A stretch of 64,000 nt of DNA from Siphonodentalium dalli (taxonomy: Eukaryota > Mollusca > Scaphopoda > Gadilida > Siphonodentaliidae), in assembly GCA_032622095.1 (NCBI GenBank), contig CP136069.1, forward strand, positions 9,378,036 to 9,442,035. Direction: 5' to 3'. The notes beneath the pieces are model-generated. The model had not been told where the DNA came from. It made no database searches and saw only the letters and a list, made by a program, of their open reading frames with translations. Below, piece after piece: positions 1-13,192 of the stretch (positions are counted from its first letter, which is position 1; every line of letters begins with the position of its first letter). The translations under genes were made by a program, and so were the position numbers.

Positions 1-52
1 TACACTGTATTACTGTCTCATCATTGGGAGTTATAGGTATAGAGTAGATAAA
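1..52 (+). repeat. Reference monomer (T1/T18/G26/T31/A43 form)
   Basis: This first complete copy is used for numbering. Its composition is 17 A, 6 C, 11 G and 18 T (33% G+C) with no CpG. All six C's lie in positions 1-22; positions 23-52 form a 30-base C-free stretch that holds 9 of the 11 G's, so the strand is strongly skewed. Internal sub-repeats are visible: ACTGT occurs at 4-8 and again at 12-16, and the hexamer at 31-36 is a near copy of that at 37-42 (a perfect GGTATA duplicate when position 31 is G). AGATAA at 46-51 matches the WGATAR consensus of GATA factors. The array phase is arbitrary; no biological start of the unit is implied. Confidence 0.95.
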
Positions 53-1301
53 CACACTGTATTACTGTCTCATCATTGGGAGTTATAGGTATAGAGTAGA
101 TAAATACACTGTATTACTGTCTCATCATTGGGAGGTATAGGTATAGAGTAGATAAACACACTGTATTACTGTCTCATCATTGGGAGTTATAGGTATAGAG
201 TAGATAAACACACTGTATTACTGTCTCATCATTGGGAGGTATAGGTATAGAGTAGATAAATACACTGTATTACTGTCTCATCATTGGGAGGTATAGGTAT
301 AGAGTAGATAAATACACTGTATTACTGTCTCATCATTGGGAGGTATAGGTATAGAGTAGATAAATACACTGTATTACTGTCTCATCATTGGGAGGTATAG
401 GTATAGAGTAGATAAATACACTGTATTACTGTCTCATCATTGGGAGGTATAGGTATAGAGTAGATAAACACACTGTATTACTGTCTCATCATTGGGAGTT
501 ATAGGTATAGAGTAGATAAACACACTGTATTACTGTCACATCATTGGGAGGTATAGGTATAGAGTAGATAAATACACTGTATTACTGTCTCATCATTGGG
601 AGGTATAGGTATAGAGTAGATAAACACACTGTATTACTGTCACATCATTGGGAGGTATAGGTATAGAGTAGATAAACACACTGTATTACTGTCTCATCAT
701 TGGGAGGTATAGGTATAGAGTAGATAAATACACTGTATTACTGTCTCATCATTGGGAGGTATAGGTATAGCGTAGATAAATACACTGTATTACTGTCTCA
801 TCATTGGGAGGTATAGGTATAGAGTAGATAAACACACTGAATTACTGTCTCATCATTGGGAGGTATAGGTATAGAGTAGATAAACACACTGTATTACTGT
901 CTCATCATTGGGAGGTATAGGTATAGAGTAGATAAACACACTGTATTACTGTCTCACCATTGGGAGTTATAGGTATAGAGTAGATAAACACACTGTATTA
1001 CTGTCTCATCATTGGGAGGTATAGGTATAGAGTAGATAAACACACTGTATTACTGTCTCATCATTGGGAGGTATAGGTATAGAGTAGATAAACACACTGT
1101 ATTACTGTCTCATCATTGGGAGGTATAGGTATAGCATAGATAAACACACTGTATTACTGTCACATCATTGGGAGGTATAGGTATAGAGTAGATAAATACA
1201 CTGTATTACTGTCTCATCATTGGGAGGTATAGGTATAGAGTAGATAAATACACTGTATTACTGTCTCATCATTGGGAGTTATAGGTATAGAGTAGATAAA
1301 C

Positions 1302-4300
1302 ACACTGTATTACTGTCTCATCATTGGGAGTTATAGGTATAGAGTAGATAAACACACTGTATTACTGTCTCATCATTGGGAGGTATAGGTATAGAGTAGA
1401 TAAACACACTGTATTACTGTCTCATCATTGGGAGTTATAGGTATAGAGTAGATAAACACACTGTATTACTGTCTCATCATTGGGAGTTATAGGTATAGAG
1501 TAGATAAACACACTGTATTACTGTCTCATCATTGGGAGTTATAGGTATAGAGTAGATAAACACACTGTATTACTGTCTCATCATTGGGAGGTATAGGTAT
1601 AGAGTAGATAAATACACTGTATTACTGTCTCATCATTGGGAGTTATAGGTATAGAGTAGATAAATACACTGTATTACTGTCACATCATTGGGAGGTATAG
1701 CGTAGATAAACACACTGTATTACTGTCTCATCATTGGGAGTTATAGGTATAGAGTAGATAAATACACTGTATTACTGTCACATCATTGGGAGGTATAGGT
1801 ATAGAGTAGATAAATACACTGTATTACTGTCACATCATTGGGAGGTATAGTGTAGATAAACACACTGTATTACTGTCTCATCATTGGGAGTTATAGGTAT
1901 AGAGTAGATAAATACACTGTATTACTGTCACATCATTGGGAGGTATAGGTATAGAGTAGATAAACACACTGTATTACTGTCACATCATTGGGAGGTATAG
2001 GTATAGAGTAGATAAACACACTGTATTACTGTCACATCATTGGGAGTTATAGGTATAGAGTAGATAAATACACTGTATTACTGTCTCATCATTGGGAGGT
2101 ATAGGTATAGAGTAGATAAATACACTGTATTACTGTCTCATCATTGGGAGTTATAGGTATAGAGTAGATAAACACACTGTATTACTGTCTCATCATTGGG
2201 AGTTATAGGTATAGAGTAGATAAACACACTGTATTACTGTCACATCATTGGGAGGTATAGGTATAGAGTAGATAAACACACTGTATTACTGTCTCATCAT
2301 TGGGAGGTATAGAGTAGATAAATACACTGTATTACTGTCTCATCATTGGGAGGTATAGGTATAGAGTAGATAAACACACTGTATTACTGTCTCATCATTG
2401 GGAGGTATAGGTATAGAGTAGATAAACACACTGTATTACTGTCTCATCATTGGGAGTTATAGGTATAGAGTAGATAAACACACTGTATTACTGTCTCATC
2501 ATTAGGAGTTATAGGTATAGCGTAGATAAATACACTGTATTACTGTCTCATCATTGGGAGTTATAGGTATAGAGTAGATAAACACACTGTATTACTGTCT
2601 CATCATTGGGAGTTATAGGTATAGAGTAGATAAACACACTGTATTACTGTCTCATCATTGGGAGGTATAGGTATAGAGTAGATAAACACACTGTATTACT
2701 GTCTCATCATTGGGAGGTATAGGTATAGAGTAGATAAACACACTGTATTACTGTCACATCATTGGGAGGTATAGGTATAGAGTAGATAAATACACTGTAT
2801 TACTGTCTCATCATTGGGAGGTATAGGTATAGAGTAGATAAATACACTGTATTACTGTCTCATCATTGGGAGTTATAGGTATAGAGTAGATAAACACACT
2901 GTATTACTGTCTCATCATTAGGAGTTATAGGTATAGCGTAGATAAATACACTGTATTACTGTCTCATCATTGGGAGTTATAGGTATAGAGTAGATAAATA
3001 CACTGTATTACTGTCTCATCATTGGGAGTTATAGGTATAGAGTAGATAAACACACTGTATTACTGTCTCATCATTGGGAGTTATAGGTATAGAGTAGATA
3101 AATACACTGTATTACTGTCTCATCATTGGGAGGTATAGGTATAGAGTAGATAAATACACTGTATTACTGTCACATCATTGGGAGGTATAGGTATAGAGTA
3201 GATAAATACACTGTATTACTGTCTCATCATTGGGAGTTATAGGTATAGCGTAGATAAATACACTGTATTACTGTCTCATCATTGGGAGTTATAGGTATAG
3301 AGTAGATAAATACACTGTATTACTGTCTCATCATTAGGAGTTATAGGTATAGCGTAGATAAATACACTGTATTACTGTCACATCATTGGGAGGTATAGGT
3401 ATAGAGTAGATAAATACACTGTATTACTGTCTCATCATTGGGAGGTATAGGTATAGAGTAGATAAACACACTGTATTACTGTCTCATCATTAGGAGTTAT
3501 AGGTATAGCGTAGATAAACACACTGTATTACTGTCTCATCATTAGGAGTTATAGGTATAGCGTAGATAAACACACTGTATTACTGTCTCATCATTGGGAG
3601 GTATAGGTATAGAGTAGATAAACACACTGTATTACTGTCTCATCATTGGGAGGTATAGCGTAGATAAATACACTGTATTACTGTCACATCATTGGGAGGT
3701 ATAGGTATAGAGTAGATAAATACACTGTATTACTGTCACATCATTGGGAGGTATAGAGTAGATAAACACACTGTATTACTGTCACATCATTGGGAGGTAT
3801 AGAGTAGATAAATACACTGTATTACTGTCACATCATTGGGAGGTATAGGTATAGAGTAGATAAATACACTGTATTACTGTCTCATCATTGGGAGGTATAG
3901 AGTAGATAAATACACTGTATTACTGTCTCATCATTGGGAGTTATAGGTATAGAGTAGATAAACACACTGTATTACTGTCTCATCATTGGGAGGTATAGGT
4001 ATAGAGTAGATAAACACACTGTATTACTGTCTCATCATTGGGAGGTATAGGTATAGAGTAGATAAACACACTGTATTACTGTCACATCATTGGGAGGTAT
4101 AGGTATAGAGTAGATAAATACACTGTATTACTGTCTCATCATTGGGAGGTATAGGTATAGAGTAGATAAATACACTGTATTACTGTCTCATCATTGGGAG
4201 TTATAGGTATAGAGTAGATAAACACACTGTATTACTGTCTCATCATTAGGAGTTATAGGTATAGCGTAGATAAATACACTGTATTACTGTCTCATCATTG

Positions 4301-6901
4301 GGAGTTATAGGTATAGAGTAGATAAACACACTGTATTACTGTCTCATCATTGGGAGGTATAGGTATAGAGTAGATAAACACACTGTATTACTGTCTCATC
4401 ATTGGGAGTTATAGGTATAGAGTAGATAAACACACTGTATTACTGTCTCATCATTGGGAGTTATAGGTATAGAGTAGATAAACACACTGTATTACTGTCT
4501 CATCATTGGGAGTTATAGGTATAGAGTAGATAAACACACTGTATTACTGTCTCATCATTGGGAGGTATAGGTATAGAGTAGATAAATACACTGTATTACT
4601 GTCTCATCATTGGGAGTTATAGGTATAGAGTAGATAAATACACTGTATTACTGTCACATCATTGGGAGGTATAGCGTAGATAAACACACTGTATTACTGT
4701 CTCATCATTGGGAGTTATAGGTATAGAGTAGATAAATACACTGTATTACTGTCACATCATTGGGAGGTATAGGTATAGAGTAGATAAATACACTGTATTA
4801 CTGTCACATCATTGGGAGGTATAGTGTAGATAAACACACTGTATTACTGTCTCATCATTGGGAGTTATAGGTATAGAGTAGATAAATACACTGTATTACT
4901 GTCACATCATTGGGAGGTATAGGTATAGAGTAGATAAACACACTGTATTACTGTCACATCATTGGGAGTTATAGGTATAGAGTAGATAAATACACTGTAT
5001 TACTGTCTCATCATTGGGAGGTATAGGTATAGAGTAGATAAATACACTGTATTACTGTCTCATCATTGGGAGTTATAGGTATAGAGTAGATAAACACACT
5101 GTATTACTGTCTCATCATTGGGAGTTATAGGTATAGAGTAGATAAACACACTGTATTACTGTCACATCATTGGGAGGTATAGGTATAGAGTAGATAAACA
5201 CACTGTATTACTGTCTCATCATTGGGAGGTATAGAGTAGATAAATACACTGTATTACTGTCTCATCATTGGGAGGTATAGGTATAGAGTAGATAAACACA
5301 CTGTATTACTGTCTCATCATTGGGAGGTATAGGTATAGAGTAGATAAACACACTGTATTACTGTCTCATCATTGGGAGTTATAGGTATAGAGTAGATAAA
5401 CACACTGTATTACTGTCTCATCATTAGGAGTTATAGGTATAGCGTAGATAAATACACTGTATTACTGTCTCATCATTGGGAGTTATAGGTATAGAGTAGA
5501 TAAACACACTGTATTACTGTCTCATCATTGGGAGTTATAGGTATAGAGTAGATAAACACACTGTATTACTGTCTCATCATTGGGAGGTATAGGTATAGAG
5601 TAGATAAACACACTGTATTACTGTCTCATCATTGGGAGGTATAGGTATAGAGTAGATAAACACACTGTATTACTGTCACATCATTGGGAGGTATAGGTAT
5701 AGAGTAGATAAATACACTGTATTACTGTCTCATCATTGGGAGGTATAGGTATAGAGTAGATAAATACACTGTATTACTGTCTCATCATTGGGAGTTATAG
5801 GTATAGAGTAGATAAACACACTGTATTACTGTCTCATCATTAGGAGTTATAGGTATAGCGTAGATAAATACACTGTATTACTGTCTCATCATTGGGAGTT
5901 ATAGGTATAGAGTAGATAAATACACTGTATTACTGTCTCATCATTGGGAGTTATAGGTATAGAGTAGATAAACACACTGTATTACTGTCTCATCATTGGG
6001 AGTTATAGGTATAGAGTAGATAAATACACTGTATTACTGTCTCATCATTGGGAGGTATAGGTATAGAGTAGATAAATACACTGTATTACTGTCACATCAT
6101 TGGGAGGTATAGGTATAGAGTAGATAAATACACTGTATTACTGTCTCATCATTGGGAGTTATAGGTATAGCGTAGATAAATACACTGTATTACTGTCTCA
6201 TCATTGGGAGTTATAGGTATAGAGTAGATAAATACACTGTATTACTGTCTCATCATTAGGAGTTATAGGTATAGCGTAGATAAATACACTGTATTACTGT
6301 CACATCATTGGGAGGTATAGGTATAGAGTAGATAAATACACTGTATTACTGTCTCATCATTGGGAGGTATAGGTATAGAGTAGATAAACACACTGTATTA
6401 CTGTCTCATCATTAGGAGTTATAGGTATAGCGTAGATAAACACACTGTATTACTGTCTCATCATTAGGAGTTATAGGTATAGCGTAGATAAACACACTGT
6501 ATTACTGTCTCATCATTGGGAGGTATAGGTATAGAGTAGATAAACACACTGTATTACTGTCTCATCATTGGGAGGTATAGCGTAGATAAATACACTGTAT
6601 TACTGTCACATCATTGGGAGGTATAGGTATAGAGTAGATAAATACACTGTATTACTGTCACATCATTGGGAGGTATAGAGTAGATAAACACACTGTATTA
6701 CTGTCACATCATTGGGAGGTATAGAGTAGATAAATACACTGTATTACTGTCACATCATTGGGAGGTATAGGTATAGAGTAGATAAATACACTGTATTACT
6801 GTCTCATCATTGGGAGGTATAGAGTAGATAAATACACTGTATTACTGTCTCATCATTGGGAGTTATAGGTATAGAGTAGATAAACACACTGTATTACTGT
6901 C
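1302..6901 (+). repeat. Higher-order repeat A: two ~2.6-kb blocks at 2,974/2,922-bp spacing
   Basis: Bases 1302-3979 recur at 4276-6901. The spacing is 2,974 bp at the left (a 46-bp C43 monomer at 1701 matches 4675, and a 46-bp T43 monomer at 1851 matches 4825) and becomes 2,922 bp further right (2503 matches 5425; 3659 matches 6581). The 52-bp change reflects one monomer missing from the second copy near 4.9-5.0 kb, where one of two neighbouring A18 copies is lost. The ends are set by a C/T difference at 1301 versus 4275 and a T/A difference at 3980 versus 6902. Agreement was followed monomer by monomer over most but not every line. The pattern is that expected from unequal exchange or segmental amplification within a satellite. 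Confidence 0.88.
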
Positions 6902-7704
6902 ACATCATTGGGAGGTATAGGTATAGAGTAGATAAACACACTGTATTACTGTCTCATCATTGGGAGGTATAGGTATAGAGTAGATAAATACACTGTATTA
7001 CTGTCTCATCATTGGGAGGTATAGGTATAGAGTAGATAAACACACTGTATTACTGTCTCATCATTGGGAGGTATAGGTATAGAGTAGATAAATACACTGT
7101 ATTACTGTCTCAACATTGGGAGGTATAGGTATAGAGTAGATAAACACACTGTATTACTGTCTCATCATTGGGAGGTATAGGTATAGAGTAGATAAATACA
7201 CTGTATTACTGTCTCATCATTGGGAGGTATAGAGTAGATAAATACACTGTATTACTGTCACATCATTGGGAGGTATAGGTATAGAGTAGATAAACACACT
7301 GTATTACTGTCTCATCATTGGGAGGTATAGGTATAGAGTAGATAAATACACTGTATTACTGTCTCATCATTGGGAGGTATAGGTATAGAGTAGATAAACA
7401 CACTGTATTACTGTCTCATCATTGGGAGGTATAGGTATAGAGTAGATAAATACACTGTATTACTGTCTCATCATTGGGAGTTATAGCGTAGATAAACACA
7501 CTGTATTACTGTCTCATCATTGGGAGTTATAGGTATAGAGTAGATAAACACACTGTATTACTGTCACATCATTGGGAGTTATAGGTATAGAGTAGATAAA
7601 CACACTGTATTACTGTCTCATCATTAGGAGGTATAGGTATAGAGTAGATAAACACACTGTATTACTGTCTCACCATTGGGAGGTATAGGTATAGAGTAGA
7701 TAAA

Positions 7705-7888
7705 CACACTGTATTACTGTCTCATCATTGGGAGTTATAGCGTAGATAAACACACTGTATTACTGTCTCATCATTGGGAGGTATAGCGTAGATAAACACA
7801 CTGTATTACTGTCTCATCATTGGGAGGTATAGCGTAGATAAACACACTGTATTACTGTCTCATCATTGGGAGTTATAGCGTAGATAAA
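7705..7888 (+). repeat. Run of four consecutive 46-bp C43 monomers
   Basis: Four copies in a row lack one of the two hexamers at 31-42 and carry AGCGTAG, giving a 46-bp periodicity for 184 bp. The first and last have T in the surviving hexamer; the middle two have G. The same run, in the same order, is at 9651-9834 and 12383-12566. Confidence 0.9.
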
Positions 7889-7940
7889 CACACTGTATTA
7901 CTGTCTCATCATTGGGAGGTATAGGTATAGAGTAGATAAA

Positions 7941-7984
7941 CACACTGTATTACTGTCACATCATTGGGAGGTATAGCGTATAAA
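7941..7984 (+). repeat. 44-bp monomer, first of four
   Basis: This copy lacks one hexamer and also two bases of the AGATAAA tail, so the end reads GCGTATAAAC. The change removes the GATA motif and creates a TATAAA string. The other 44-bp monomers are at 8037-8080, 10417-10460 and 13149-13192; the last three share T1 and A18 and sit at 2,380- and 2,732-bp spacing, so they are copies of one event. Confidence 0.93.
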
Positions 7985-8036
7985 CACACTGAATTACTGT
8001 CTCATCATTGGGAGGTATAGGTATAGAGTAGATAAA

Positions 8037-8080
8037 TACACTGTATTACTGTCACATCATTGGGAGGTATAGCGTATAAA
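8037..8080 (+). repeat. 44-bp monomer, second of four
   Basis: This copy has T1, A18, G31 and the GCGTATAAA ending. It is the left-most of three equivalent copies related by HOR spacing. Confidence 0.93.
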
Positions 8081-9938
8081 CACACTGTATTACTGTCTCA
8101 TCATTGGGAGGTATAGAGTAGATAAACACACTGTATTACTGTCTCATCATTGGGAGTTATAGGTATAGAGTAGATAAATACACTGTATTACTGTCACATC
8201 ATTGGGAGTTATAGGTATAGAGTAGATAAATACACTGTATTACTGTCTCATCATTGGGAGGTATAGAGTAGATAAACACACTGTATTACTGTCTCATCAT
8301 TGGGAGTTATAGGTATAGAGTAGATAAATACACTGTATTACTGTCTCATCATTGGGAGGTATAGGTATAGAGTAGATAAACACACTGTATTACTGTCTCA
8401 TCATTGGGAGTTATAGGTATAGAGTAGATAAACACACTGAATTACTGTCTCATCATTGGGAGGTATAGGTATAGAGTAGATAAACACACTGTATTACTGT
8501 CTCATCATTGGGAGGTATAGGTATAGAGTAGATAAACACACTGTATTACTGTCTCATCATTGGGAGTTATAGGTATAGAGTAGATAAACACACTGTATTA
8601 CTGTCTCATCATTGGGAGGTATAGGTATAGAGTAGATAAACACACTGTATTACTGTCTCATCATTGGGAGGTATAGGTATAGAGTAGATAAACACACTGT
8701 ATTACTGTCACATCATTGGGAGGTATAGGTATAGAGTAGATAAATACACTGTATTACTGTCTCATCATTGGGAGGTATAGGTATAGAGTAGATAAATACA
8801 CTGTATTACTGTCTCATCATTGGGAGTTATAGGTATAGAGTAGATAAACACACTGTATTACTGTCTCATCATTAGGAGTTATAGGTATAGCGTAGATAAA
8901 TACACTGTATTACTGTCTCATCATTGGGAGGTATAGGTATAGAGTAGATAAACACACTGTATTACTGTCTCATCATTGGGAGGTATAGCGTAGATAAATA
9001 CACTGTATTACTGTCACATCATTGGGAGGTATAGGTATAGAGTAGATAAATACACTGTATTACTGTCACATCATTGGGAGGTATAGAGTAGATAAACACA
9101 CTGTATTACTGTCACATCATTGGGAGGTATAGAGTAGATAAATACACTGTATTACTGTCACATCATTGGGAGGTATAGGTATAGAGTAGATAAATACACT
9201 GTATTACTGTCTCATCATTGGGAGGTATAGAGTAGATAAATACACTGTATTACTGTCTCATCATTGGGAGTTATAGGTATAGAGTAGATAAATACACTGT
9301 ATTACTGTCTCATCATTGGGAGGTATAGGTATAGAGTAGATAAACACACTGTATTACTGTCTCATCATTGGGAGGTATAGGTATAGAGTAGATAAATACA
9401 CTGTATTACTGTCTCATCATTGGGAGTTATAGCGTAGATAAACACACTGTATTACTGTCTCATCATTGGGAGTTATAGGTATAGAGTAGATAAACACACT
9501 GTATTACTGTCACATCATTGGGAGTTATAGGTATAGAGTAGATAAACACACTGTATTACTGTCTCATCATTAGGAGGTATAGGTATAGAGTAGATAAACA
9601 CACTGTATTACTGTCTCATCATTGGGAGGTATAGGTATAGAGTAGATAAACACACTGTATTACTGTCTCATCATTGGGAGTTATAGCGTAGATAAACACA
9701 CTGTATTACTGTCTCATCATTGGGAGGTATAGCGTAGATAAACACACTGTATTACTGTCTCATCATTGGGAGGTATAGCGTAGATAAACACACTGTATTA
9801 CTGTCTCATCATTGGGAGTTATAGCGTAGATAAACACACTGTATTACTGTCTCATCATTGGGAGGTATAGGTATAGAGTAGATAAACACACTGTATTACT
9901 GTCACATCATTGGGAGGTATAGGTATAGAGTAGATAAA

Positions 9939-10168
9939 TACACTGTATTACTGTCTCATCATTGGGAGGTATAGAGTAGATAAATACACTGTATTACTGT
10001 CTCATCATTGGGAGGTATAGAGTAGATAAATACACTGTATTACTGTCTCATCATTGGGAGGTATAGAGTAGATAAATACACTGTATTACTGTCTCATCAT
10101 TGGGAGGTATAGAGTAGATAAACACACTGTATTACTGTCTCATCATTGGGAGTTATAGCGTAGATAAA
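9939..10168 (+). repeat. Run of five consecutive 46-bp monomers
   Basis: Five 46-bp copies follow one another: four with AGAGTAG and a fifth with TTATAGCG. The run recurs at 12671-12900, 2,732 bp away. The matching place in the older copy (near 7.95 kb) lacks it, so the run probably arose by local duplication before the 2.73-kb duplication. Confidence 0.88.
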
Positions 10169-10416
10169 CACACTGTATTACTGTCTCATCATTGGGAGGT
10201 ATAGGTATAGAGTAGATAAACACACTGTATTACTGTCACATCATTGGGAGGTATAGGTATAGAGTAGATAAATACACTGTATTACTGTCTCATCATTGGG
10301 AGGTATAGAGTAGATAAATACACTGTATTACTGTCTCATCATTGGGAGGTATAGAGTAGATAAATACACTGAATTACTGTCTCATCATTGGGAGGTATAG
10401 GTATAGAGTAGATAAA

Positions 10417-10460
10417 TACACTGTATTACTGTCACATCATTGGGAGGTATAGCGTATAAA
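10417..10460 (+). repeat. 44-bp monomer, third of four
   Basis: It has the same form as 8037-8080 and lies 2,380 bp from it. The monomer before it carries A8 (10372), as does the monomer before 8037 (7992) and before 13149 (13104), so the two-monomer string was duplicated together. Confidence 0.93.
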
Positions 10461-13148
10461 CACACTGTATTACTGTCTCATCATTGGGAGGTATAGAGTA
10501 GATAAACACACTGTATTACTGTCTCATCATTGGGAGTTATAGGTATAGAGTAGATAAATACACTGTATTACTGTCACATCATTGGGAGTTATAGGTATAG
10601 AGTAGATAAATACACTGTATTACTGTCTCATCATTGGGAGGTATAGAGTAGATAAACACACTGTATTACTGTCTCATCATTGGGAGGTATAGGTATAGAG
10701 TAGATAAACACACTGTATTACTGTCACATCATTGGGAGTTATAGGTATAGAGTAGATAAATACACTGAATTACTGTCTCATCATTGGGAGTTATAGGTAT
10801 AGAGTAGATAAATACACTGTATTACTGTCTCATCATTGGGAGGTATAGGTATAGAGTAGATAAACACACTGTATTACTGTCACATCATTGGGAGTTATAG
10901 GTATAGAGTAGATAAATACACTGTATTACTGTCTCATCATTGGGAGGTATAGGTATAGAGTAGATAAACACACTGTATTACTGTCACATCATTGGGAGTT
11001 ATAGGTATAGAGTAGATAAACACACTGTATTACTGTCTCATCATTGGGAGGTATAGCGTAGATAAATACACTGTATTACTGTCTCATCATTGGGAGGTAT
11101 AGCGTAGATAAATACACTGTATTACTGTCTCATCATTGGGAGGTATAGGTATAGTGTAGATAAATACACTGTATTACTGTCACATCATTGGGAGTTATAG
11201 GTATAGAGTAGATAAACACACTGTATTACTGTCTCATCATTGGGAGGTATAGGTATAGAGTAGATAAACACACTGTATTACTGTCTCATCATTGGGAGTT
11301 ATAGGTATAGAGTAGATAAACACACTGTATTACTGTCTCATCATTGGGAGGTATAGGTATAGAGTAGATAAACACACTGTATTACTGTCTCATCATTGGG
11401 AGGTATAGGTATAGAGTAGATAAACACACTGTATTACTGTCACATCATTGGGAGGTATAGGTATAGAGTAGATAAATACACTGTATTACTGTCTCATCAT
11501 TGGGAGGTATAGGTATAGAGTAGATAAATACACTGTATTACTGTCTCATCATTGGGAGTTATAGGTATAGAGTAGATAAACACACTGTATTACTGTCTCA
11601 TCATTAGGAGTTATAGGTATAGCGTAGATAAATACACTGTATTACTGTCTCATCATTGGGAGGTATAGGTATAGAGTAGATAAACACACTGTATTACTGT
11701 CTCATCATTGGGAGGTATAGCGTAGATAAATACACTGTATTACTGTCACATCATTGGGAGGTATAGGTATAGAGTAGATAAATACACTGTATTACTGTCA
11801 CATCATTGGGAGGTATAGAGTAGATAAACACACTGTATTACTGTCACATCATTGGGAGGTATAGAGTAGATAAATACACTGTATTACTGTCACATCATTG
11901 GGAGGTATAGGTATAGAGTAGATAAATACACTGTATTACTGTCTCATCATTGGGAGGTATAGAGTAGATAAATACACTGTATTACTGTCTCATCATTGGG
12001 AGTTATAGGTATAGAGTAGATAAATACACTGTATTACTGTCTCATCATTGGGAGGTATAGGTATAGAGTAGATAAACACACTGTATTACTGTCTCATCAT
12101 TGGGAGGTATAGGTATAGAGTAGATAAATACACTGTATTACTGTCTCATCATTGGGAGTTATAGCGTAGATAAACACACTGTATTACTGTCTCATCATTG
12201 GGAGTTATAGGTATAGAGTAGATAAACACACTGTATTACTGTCACATCATTGGGAGTTATAGGTATATAGTAGATAAACACACTGTATTACTGTCTCATC
12301 ATTAGGAGGTATAGGTATAGAGTAGATAAACACACTGTATTACTGTCTCATCATTGGGAGGTATAGGTATAGAGTAGATAAACACACTGTATTACTGTCT
12401 CATCATTGGGAGTTATAGCGTAGATAAACACACTGTATTACTGTCTCATCATTGGGAGGTATAGCGTAGATAAACACACTGTATTACTGTCTCATCATTG
12501 GGAGGTATAGCGTAGATAAACACACTGTATTACTGTCTCATCATTGGGAGTTATAGCGTAGATAAACACACTGTATTACTGTCTCATCATTGGGAGGTAT
12601 AGGTATAGAGTAGATAAACACACTGTATTACTGTCACATCATTGGGAGGTATAGGTATAGAGTAGATAAATACACTGTATTACTGTCTCATCATTGGGAG
12701 GTATAGAGTAGATAAATACACTGTATTACTGTCTCATCATTGGGAGGTATAGAGTAGATAAATACACTGTATTACTGTCTCATCATTGGGAGGTATAGAG
12801 TAGATAAATACACTGTATTACTGTCTCATCATTGGGAGGTATAGAGTAGATAAACACACTGTATTACTGTCTCATCATTGGGAGTTATAGCGTAGATAAA
12901 CACACTGTATTACTGTCTCATCATTGGGAGGTATAGGTATAGAGTAGATAAACACACTGTATTACTGTCACATCATTGGGAGGTATAGGTATAGAGTAGA
13001 TAAATACACTGTATTACTGTCTCATCATTGGGAGGTATAGAGTAGATAAATACACTGTATTACTGTCTCATCATTGGGAGGTATAGAGTAGATAAATACA
13101 CTGAATTACTGTCTCATCATTGGGAGGTATAGGTATAGAGTAGATAAA

Positions 13149-13192
13149 TACACTGTATTACTGTCACATCATTGGGAGGTATAGCGTATAAA
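13149..13192 (+). repeat. 44-bp monomer, fourth of four
   Basis: It lies 2,732 bp from 10417-10460 and is its HOR B partner. Just to its right one 52-bp monomer present in the first HOR B copy is missing. Confidence 0.93.

Larger units (their letters stand above)
2491..11640 (+). repeat. A26-T31-C43 monomer haplotype, confined to the left of the array
   Basis: Thirteen 52-bp monomers combine A at 26 (ATTAGGAG), T at 31 and C at 43 (AGCGTAG). Examples have the C43 near 2521, 2937, 3353, 3509, 3561, 4265, 5435, 5855, 6275, 6431, 6483, 8891 and 11623. Several are placed at equivalent points in the HOR copies. Right of about 11.7 kb A26 is common, but it is coupled to the usual AGAGTAG, or rarely to G31 with AGCATAG (near 40.2-41.5 kb) or G31 with AGCGTAG (44.8 kb). 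The haplotype therefore marks a left-hand subfamily. Confidence 0.8.
3623..11970 (+). repeat. Four copies of a 46-bp-monomer marker cluster
   Basis: A distinctive string recurs four times: a 46-bp monomer with C at position 43, a 52-bp copy, two consecutive 46-bp copies, a 52-bp copy, then another 46-bp copy. The C43 base lies at 3659, 6581, 8989 and 11721, so successive spacings are 2,922, 2,408 and 2,732 bp. The last 46-bp copy of each cluster is near 3901, 6821, 9231 and 11961. The cluster links HOR A to HOR B and shows that both descend from one ancestral segment of roughly 2.4-2.9 kb, with later gain and loss of monomers between markers. Confidence 0.88.
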
